In this document: positions 58,985 through 64,000 of the stretch, in pieces
Position numbering within the stretch: position 1 is the first letter of the stretch
Layout: the number at the start of each line of letters is the position of its first letter
Assembly (NCBI GenBank): GCA_017991315.1
Contig: JAGOQS010000002.1
Span: forward strand, 496,001-560,000
Direction of reading: 5' to 3'
Source: Ferrovibrio sp.
GTDB lineage: Bacteria; Pseudomonadota; Alphaproteobacteria; Ferrovibrionales; Ferrovibrionaceae
Length of the DNA stretch: 64,000 bases
Notes under the pieces: generated by a model
Told to the model about the DNA's origin: nothing
Database searches by the model: none
What the model saw: the letters and a program-made list of their open reading frames with translations, nothing else
Position numbers and translations under genes: made by a program

Positions 58985-60570
58985 TGCAGGCCACAGCCGA
59001 GGTATCGGAAGCAATGGCGGGGGCCGATGCCGGTCGGCCCCTGCTGGTGCTTGAAGATGTCTCGAAACGCTTCGGCAGCCTGCAGGCGCTGGCCGATATC
59101 AGCCTGGATTTCCATGCCGGCGAGGTGCATTGCCTGCTCGGCGAAAACGGCGCCGGCAAATCCACACTCTGCAATCTGATCTTCGGCACCCATGCGCCGG
59201 ATACCGGCTTCATGCGCTATCAGGGCCGCGAATGGTTGCCGAGCGGTCCCGCCGAAGCCCTGACCAGCGGCATCGCCATGGTGCACCAGCATTTCAGCGT
59301 CGTGCCGCGCATGAGCGTGGTGGAAAACCTGATGCTCGGCCAGGTGCGCGGCGTGCTGAAGCACAAAGATTACGCCGCGCGTATCCGTGAGCTGGGCAAG
59401 CGCTACGACCTTGCGGTCGATCCCGATGCCATTGTCGGCGAATTGTCGGTTGGCGAACGTCAGCGCGTCGAGATCGTGAAATGCCTGATGCGTGAGCCGC
59501 GTCTTCTGGTGCTGGATGAACCCACCGCCGTGTTGCCGCCGGAGGAAATCGGCGCGCTGCTGGATATCGTACGCCGCGTGGCTGACGATGGCCGCGCGGT
59601 GATCATGGTGACGCATAAACTGGCCGAGATCGCCAAGGTGGCGGACCGCGTCAGCGTGCTGCGCGGCGGCCGCAAGATCACCACTGTGCGCATGGCGGAA
59701 GCCCAGATGGGTGACCTGGTGCGCGCCATGGTCGGTCGCGAAGTGGTGTCGCTGGAAAGTGCGCTACAGGCCAGTCTGGCCGAGATTGCGTCGCCACCCG
59801 CTGCGGATGACGACAAGCCCAAGCCCTTCGCCCTGATCTGCGACGGCCTGACGGTGAAGGACCGTACCGGCGCCGTACGGCTGGATAATTTCACGCTGGA
59901 AATCCGCGCCGGCGAAGTGATCGGCCTGGCCGGCGTGGAAGGCAACGGGCAATCCGAGCTTGGCCGCGTGCTGGCAGGATTGCTGAAGCCCAGCGCCGGG
60001 CGGTTCCATATCGGCGATGAGGATCTGACCGAAGCCGGGCCGGCGGCGGTGACGGCGGCCGGCGGCGGCATCGTGCCGGAGGATCGCCATGCAGTCGCCT
60101 GCGTCACCGGCATGAGCGTGGCGGAGAATATCTTCCTCAACAAGCTCGGCGACTTCACCCGCTTCGGCATGCTGCAGCGTGGCGCCATGACCACGGCGGC
60201 GAAGGAACTGATGACGCAATATGATGTGCGCGCCGCCTCCGCCGAGGTCGCTTTCGGCGGCCTTTCCGGCGGCAACCAGCAGAAGGCCGTGCTGGCACGC
60301 GAACTGACCCTGAAGAAGCTGGTTTTCCTGCTCGCTGCGCAGCCCACACGCGGCCTGGATATTGGTGCCGTGGAAGCGGTCTACCGTAATATTCGCGCCG
60401 CCGCGGCACGCGGCGTCGGCGTGCTGCTGATTTCCAGCGAACTCGATGAACTGATTGCGGCCTCCGACCGAATCCTGGTGCTGTATCGCGGCCGGGTGAT
60501 CGGTGAGAAACCGGCACGGATGGACCAGCGCGAAGCCATCGGCGCCCTGATGTCGGGACACGCTGCATGA
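58984..60570 (+). CDS. BMP-type ABC transporter ATP-binding protein (two ABC domains)
   Basis: A 528-residue protein with two fused ATPase domains, as in nucleoside/sugar-type importers. Domain 1 has Walker A GENGAGKST (53-61), signature LSVGERQRVEI and Walker B LLVLDEPTAVLPP. Domain 2 has the degenerate Walker A GVEGNGQSE usual for this class, signature LSGGNQQKAV and AAQPTRGLDIG. The ATG overlaps the upstream stop as TGATG. It energises the two permeases that follow. Confidence 0.9.
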   Translation: MQATAEVSEAMAGADAGRPLLVLEDVSKRFGSLQALADISLDFHAGEVHCLLGENGAGKSTLCNLIFGTHAPDTGFMRYQGREWLPSGPAEALTSGIAMVHQHFSVVPRMSVVENLMLGQVRGVLKHKDYAARIRELGKRYDLAVDPDAIVGELSVGERQRVEIVKCLMREPRLLVLDEPTAVLPPEEIGALLDIVRRVADDGRAVIMVTHKLAEIAKVADRVSVLRGGRKITTVRMAEAQMGDLVRAMVGREVVSLESALQASLAEIASPPAADDDKPKPFALICDGLTVKDRTGAVRLDNFTLEIRAGEVIGLAGVEGNGQSELGRVLAGLLKPSAGRFHIGDEDLTEAGPAAVTAAGGGIVPEDRHAVACVTGMSVAENIFLNKLGDFTRFGMLQRGAMTTAAKELMTQYDVRAASAEVAFGGLSGGNQQKAVLARELTLKKLVFLLAAQPTRGLDIGAVEAVYRNIRAAAARGVGVLLISSELDELIAASDRILVLYRGRVIGEKPARMDQREAIGALMSGHAA

Positions 60571-60583
60571 CAAGGTTGGTTGC

Positions 60584-61669
60584 ATGACAGCTATTGCGCT
60601 TTCTCGCCCCGCCCTCACCCGTACCGCGCTGCGTCTGGCGGTGCCGCTCGGCGCCACTACCATCGCGCTGCTGTTCGGCCTGCTGATGATCGCCCTGTCG
60701 GGCCGCTCGGTGCCCGATGCGGTGGCGGCCTTCATCGATGGCGCCATCGGCTCGCCGTTTGCGTTTGGTGCCTCGGTGAACCGCGCCGTAGCGCTGGCCA
60801 TGGTCGGCTTCGGCTTCATTATTGCCAACCGTGCCAATCTTACCAATGTCGGCGGCGAAGGCCAGATCGCCGTGGGTGGTATCGCCGCCACCGCCGTGGC
60901 GCTCTACGGCGGCGTGCAGGGCCTGCCGCTGGGCCTTGCCGTGCTGCTGCCACTGCTGGCCGGTGCATTCTGCGGTGCCGTCTGGGGCGCCATTGCCGGC
61001 GTGATGAAAGTGCGCTTTGGCACCAATGAAGTGATCAGTACGCTGTTGCTGGGCTTCATCGCGCTGCTGTTCGTCTATTGGTCCGTGCAGTCCGACAACC
61101 TGCTACGCCAGCCACGCAATTCCTCGGCAACGCTTCCGGAATCGCTGCCGATTCCGGAAGCCACGCAATTGCCGCTGCTGACGCCCGATCCGGAATCACC
61201 GCTGCATATCGGCTTGGTAATCTGCATTCTCTGCGGCATCGCCACCGCCGTGATGCTCGGTCGCTCTACTTTCGGCCTGAAACTGCGCGCCGTGGGCCTG
61301 AATGAACTGGCCGCGCGCCGCGCCGGCATGCCCTGCGACATGCTGCTGATCGCCGCCCTCGGCCTCGCCGGCGCGCTCGGCGGTCTGGCCGGCGCCACCA
61401 TGATCCAGGGCGAGCAATATTACCTCAAGACCGGCTTCTCCTCGGGCTACGGCTTCGATGGCCTGGTGGTCGGCCTGCTGTCGCGCGGCTCGGCGATAGG
61501 TGTGCTGGCCGGCGCGCTGTTCTTCGGCTTCCTGCGGTCGGGCGGCATCTCCATGGAAATAATGGCCCAGGTGCCTGCCGCGCTTACTCTTGTGATCCAG
61601 GGCTTGATCGTCATTGCCGTCGCCGGTTCGGTGATCCTCTCCGAACGGCTTGCCGGGGAGGCGAAGTGA
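60584..61669 (+). CDS. BMP-type ABC transporter permease 1
   Basis: A 361-residue permease with about nine or ten hydrophobic segments. ALAMVGFGFIIANRANLTNVGGEGQIAVGG is typical of the first permease of BMP/nucleoside importers (YufP-like), as are LRAVGLNELAARRAGM and GYGFDGLVVGLL. The stop overlaps the start of the second permease. It starts 13 bp after the ATPase stop. Confidence 0.9.
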   Translation: MTAIALSRPALTRTALRLAVPLGATTIALLFGLLMIALSGRSVPDAVAAFIDGAIGSPFAFGASVNRAVALAMVGFGFIIANRANLTNVGGEGQIAVGGIAATAVALYGGVQGLPLGLAVLLPLLAGAFCGAVWGAIAGVMKVRFGTNEVISTLLLGFIALLFVYWSVQSDNLLRQPRNSSATLPESLPIPEATQLPLLTPDPESPLHIGLVICILCGIATAVMLGRSTFGLKLRAVGLNELAARRAGMPCDMLLIAALGLAGALGGLAGATMIQGEQYYLKTGFSSGYGFDGLVVGLLSRGSAIGVLAGALFFGFLRSGGISMEIMAQVPAALTLVIQGLIVIAVAGSVILSERLAGEAK

Positions 61670-62589
61670 TGATCGACCTGTTCGCGGTTTTCCTCGCCTC
61701 CACCCTGCGGCTGGCCATGCCGCTGATGCTGGCCGCCAGCGGCGAACTGGTAAGCGAACGTTCCGGCGTGCTCAACCTGAGCCTGGAAGGCATGATGCTG
61801 ACGGCGGCCTTCTTCGGTGCGCTCGGTGCCTGGGGCACCGGTTCGCCGGTGCTGGGTATCCTCTGCGCCGTGCTGGCCGCTGTTGTGGTGGCGGCGGTGC
61901 AAGCGGTGCTGAGCGTGCGGCTGCGGGCCAATCAGCTCGTGGTCGGCATCGGCTTCAACATCCTGGCGCTTGGCGCCACCACGCTGCTTTACCGCATCAT
62001 CTTCGGCGGCCTGTCGCGCGAGGAAATCCCGGGCCTGCCCAAGATGCATATTCCAGGCTTGAGCGACCTGCCGCTGATCGGCCCGGCGCTGTTCCAGCAG
62101 AGCTACCTGGTCTATTTCGGCTTCGGCTGCGTGCTGCTCTTGTGGTGGATGCTGAAATACACCGCCTTCGGCCTTGCCATCCGTGCCGTCGGCGACGATC
62201 CGCGTGCCGGCGACAAGGCCGGCGTGCCGGTGGCACGCACGCGCTATCTCTCGGTGCTGATCACTGGCGCCATGGCCGGCTTGGCTGGCTCCTTCCTCTC
62301 GGTGGCCGATATCAACACCTTCACCGAGAACATGACCAACGGCGCCGGCTATCTGGCGCTTGCCGCCGTGATCTTCGGTGGCTGGACAGTATGGCGCACC
62401 ATTGGCGCCTGCCTGCTGTTTGGTGCTGCCACGGCGCTGCAATTCCAACTTCCCGCCATGGGCGTGAATGTGCCCACTGCATTGCTGCTGATGCTGCCCT
62501 ATATCCTGGCGCTGCTGGCGGTGGCTGGCGTGGTCGGCCGGCTCGATCCGCCTGCCGCCCTCACCCTGCCCTTCCAGCGCGGAAAGTGA
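61669..62589 (+). CDS. BMP-type ABC transporter permease 2
   Basis: A 306-residue permease with about eight hydrophobic segments. The core [20 protein letters not shown] and [18 protein letters not shown] match the YufQ-like second permease. ATG 61669, reading TGATG with the upstream stop, has GGGGAGG 8 bases before it; a GTG three bases earlier is an alternative. It completes the importer with the ATPase and permease 1. Confidence 0.9.
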   Translation: MIDLFAVFLASTLRLAMPLMLAASGELVSERSGVLNLSLEGMMLTAAFFGALGAWGTGSPVLGILCAVLAAVVVAAVQAVLSVRLRANQLVVGIGFNILALGATTLLYRIIFGGLSREEIPGLPKMHIPGLSDLPLIGPALFQQSYLVYFGFGCVLLLWWMLKYTAFGLAIRAVGDDPRAGDKAGVPVARTRYLSVLITGAMAGLAGSFLSVADINTFTENMTNGAGYLALAAVIFGGWTVWRTIGACLLFGAATALQFQLPAMGVNVPTALLLMLPYILALLAVAGVVGRLDPPAALTLPFQRGK

Positions 62590-62593
62590 TGCC

Positions 62594-63256
62594 ATGCCGA
62601 TCATTCCCGCCCAGCCTTATGAATTCGAGTTTCCCGCCGGCAAGCTGGCGCTGATCGTGATCGACATGCAGCGCGATTTCGTCGAGCCCGGCGGCTTCGG
62701 TGCCGCACTCGGCAATGATGTCAGCCTGCTGACCACCATCATCCCCACGGTGGCCGAGCTGATCGCCGGCTTCCGCAAGGCCGGCCTGCCGGTGATCCAT
62801 ACCCGCGAAGGCCACCGCGCCGATCTTTCCGACTGCCCGCCCTCCAAGCGCGCACGCGGTAAGGGCAGCCTGACCATCGGCGATAGCGGCCCGATGGGGC
62901 GCATCCTGGTGGATGGCGAACCGGGCAACGACATCATCCCGGAACTGGCGCCGGTGCCCGGCGAAGCGGTGATCCTCAAGCCCGGCAAGGGTGCCTTCTA
63001 TGCCACGCCGCTCGGCGATATCCTGCGCCGCGCCGGGGTCAATCATCTGGTATTTGCCGGCGTCACCACCGAGGTCTGCGTGCAGACCACGATGCGCGAG
63101 GCCAATGACCGCGGCTATGAATGCCTGCTGGCCGAGGATGCGACCGAGAGCTATTTCCCCGAATTCAAGGCCGCCACCCTGGCTATGATCCGCGCCCAGG
63201 GCGGTATCGTCGGCTGGACCGCGCCGGTAAAGACCATCCTGCCGCATCTGGCATGA
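62594..63256 (+). CDS. isochorismatase-superfamily cysteine hydrolase (biuret hydrolase-like)
   Basis: A 220-residue cysteine hydrolase with triad Asp24 (VIDMQRDF), Lys132 ([12 protein letters not shown]) and Cys162 ([11 protein letters not shown]). The insert [19 protein letters not shown] and the sequence round the Lys and Cys are similar to those I associate with biuret-amidohydrolase-type enzymes; this is not a specificity proof. It starts 4 bp after the second permease and its stop overlaps the amidase start (ATGA). With an importer upstream and an amidase downstream it likely hydrolyses the imported nitrogen compound or its product. Confidence 0.87.
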   Translation: MPIIPAQPYEFEFPAGKLALIVIDMQRDFVEPGGFGAALGNDVSLLTTIIPTVAELIAGFRKAGLPVIHTREGHRADLSDCPPSKRARGKGSLTIGDSGPMGRILVDGEPGNDIIPELAPVPGEAVILKPGKGAFYATPLGDILRRAGVNHLVFAGVTTEVCVQTTMREANDRGYECLLAEDATESYFPEFKAATLAMIRAQGGIVGWTAPVKTILPHLA

Positions 63257-64000
63257 GCGCCTTCGTTCCGGGTGGCACCTTCGTCATACCGCCAACCGGC
63301 GCCGGGCTGCTTAACGGCCGCACCTTCGCCGTAAAAGACCTGATCGATATTGCCGGCCATGTCACCGGCGGCGGCAATCCCGACTGGGCCGCCGCACAGC
63401 AACCGGCGAAACACCATGCCCCGGTGGTGGAGCGAATGCTGGCCGCTGGCGCCACGCTGATCGGCAAGACCATCACCGATGAACTGGCCTTCAGCCTGGA
63501 AGGCGAGAATGCGCATTTTGGCACACCGCTGAATCCGCGCTGCCCTGACCGCCTGCCTGGCGGCTCCTCCAGCGGCTCAGCCTCTGCTGTTGCCGCCAGC
63601 CTGGCCGATCTGGCGCTCGGCACCGATACCGGCGGCTCGGTGCGCGTACCCGCCAGCTTCTGCGGCCTGTTCGGCTATCGCCCCAGTCATGGCCGCCTGC
63701 CGCTGGACGGCGTGATCCCCTTCGCGCCGAGCTATGACACGGTTGGCCTGTTCGCCCGCGATGCCGATACGTTGCGGCGCGGCGCCCTGGCGCTACTGGT
63801 GGATACCGCGCCCGCCATGCCGATCACGCGTGTCATGTGGGCCAGTGATGCCTATGCAATGACCCAACCGGCTGTGGCCGCCGCCCTGCCCCGGCTTGGC
63901 GAAGCCGTGCAGCTTTATGATGGTGAGGACGTCGACTGGCTGGAGGCTTATCGCGTGTTGCAGGCTGCCGATATCCAGGCTTCGCTTAGGCCCTGGATCG
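63253..64000 (+). CDS. amidase-signature enzyme, AMI1-like, 3' end missing
   Basis: The first 249 residues of an amidase; the frame is open at the window edge. The catalytic set is complete: Lys28 in [11 protein letters not shown], the Ser cluster in PGGSSSGSA (102-110) with the cis-Ser, and nucleophile Ser129 in [13 protein letters not shown]. The short N-terminus and [34 protein letters not shown] and [13 protein letters not shown] closely resemble the AMI1-like group, known in plants as indole-3-acetamide hydrolases. In bacteria such enzymes act on varied amides. ATG 63253 overlaps the stop of the cysteine hydrolase. It would release ammonia from the imported compound. Confidence 0.88.
   Translation, partial: MSAFVPGGTFVIPPTGAGLLNGRTFAVKDLIDIAGHVTGGGNPDWAAAQQPAKHHAPVVERMLAAGATLIGKTITDELAFSLEGENAHFGTPLNPRCPDRLPGGSSSGSASAVAASLADLALGTDTGGSVRVPASFCGLFGYRPSHGRLPLDGVIPFAPSYDTVGLFARDADTLRRGALALLVDTAPAMPITRVMWASDAYAMTQPAVAAALPRLGEAVQLYDGEDVDWLEAYRVLQAADIQASLRPWI

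Overview
The window is GC-rich, tightly packed DNA with AT-rich promoters. Closely spaced same-strand operons, AapJQMP-, Pot- and BMP-type ABC transporters, IclR regulators, SapC and a probable sigma-54 promoter suggest a free-living alphaproteobacterium, perhaps of Rhodospirillales type. That placement is inferred from gene content only; no rRNA or other marker is present.

Region 1 (1-13.4 kb) is a catabolic island. It holds a CaiB-type CoA-transferase, enoyl-CoA hydratase and acyl-CoA dehydrogenase operon; a divergent IclR regulator; an operon for an AapJ/Q/M-like amino-acid transporter with an SDR and an aldehyde dehydrogenase; and an operon with an SDR, a RidA-like protein, the AapP-like ATPase and a thiamine-diphosphate enzyme. 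Four copies of an 18-bp imperfect palindrome (consensus WTCRTATCGNAWTATGAW) lie upstream of these three operons and of the regulator, so the island looks like one IclR regulon. A plausible scheme is uptake of an amino or 2-oxo acid, decarboxylation to an aldehyde, oxidation to an acid, CoA transfer and beta-oxidation. A 306-bp element with nested inverted repeats (9278-9583) lies between two of the operons.

Region 2 (13.5-30.5 kb) is a two-partner secretion locus: a TpsB transporter, a TpsA exoprotein of about 4,500 residues, a SapC-family protein and a small periplasmic protein, all on the minus strand.

Region 3 (30.7-38.8 kb) is an operon led by an IclR regulator: a PotABCD-like ABC transporter, an allantoinase/dihydroorotase-like amidohydrolase, a quinone-oxidoreductase-like protein and a His-rich G3E (CobW) GTPase.

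Region 4 (38.9-56.3 kb) is the most unusual part. A 3,548-residue cadherin-repeat protein with an N-terminal LEPRILFDA motif and a DUF4347-like domain is followed by five tightly coupled genes: a TolC-like lipoprotein, a TAXI-type lipoprotein, a periplasmic HlyD-type adaptor, a GAF-like/HlyD membrane adaptor, and a fusion of a PqqD-like domain, an M50 protease and an HlyD module. No ABC or RND motor is present. This looks like a dedicated export and processing system for the giant protein.

Region 5 (56.9-64 kb) has a RutB-like cysteine hydrolase diverging from a BMP-family ABC transporter operon that continues into a second cysteine hydrolase and an AMI1-like amidase cut by the window edge. 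A consensus sigma-54 promoter precedes the operon, suggesting nitrogen-controlled use of an amide- or ureide-type compound.
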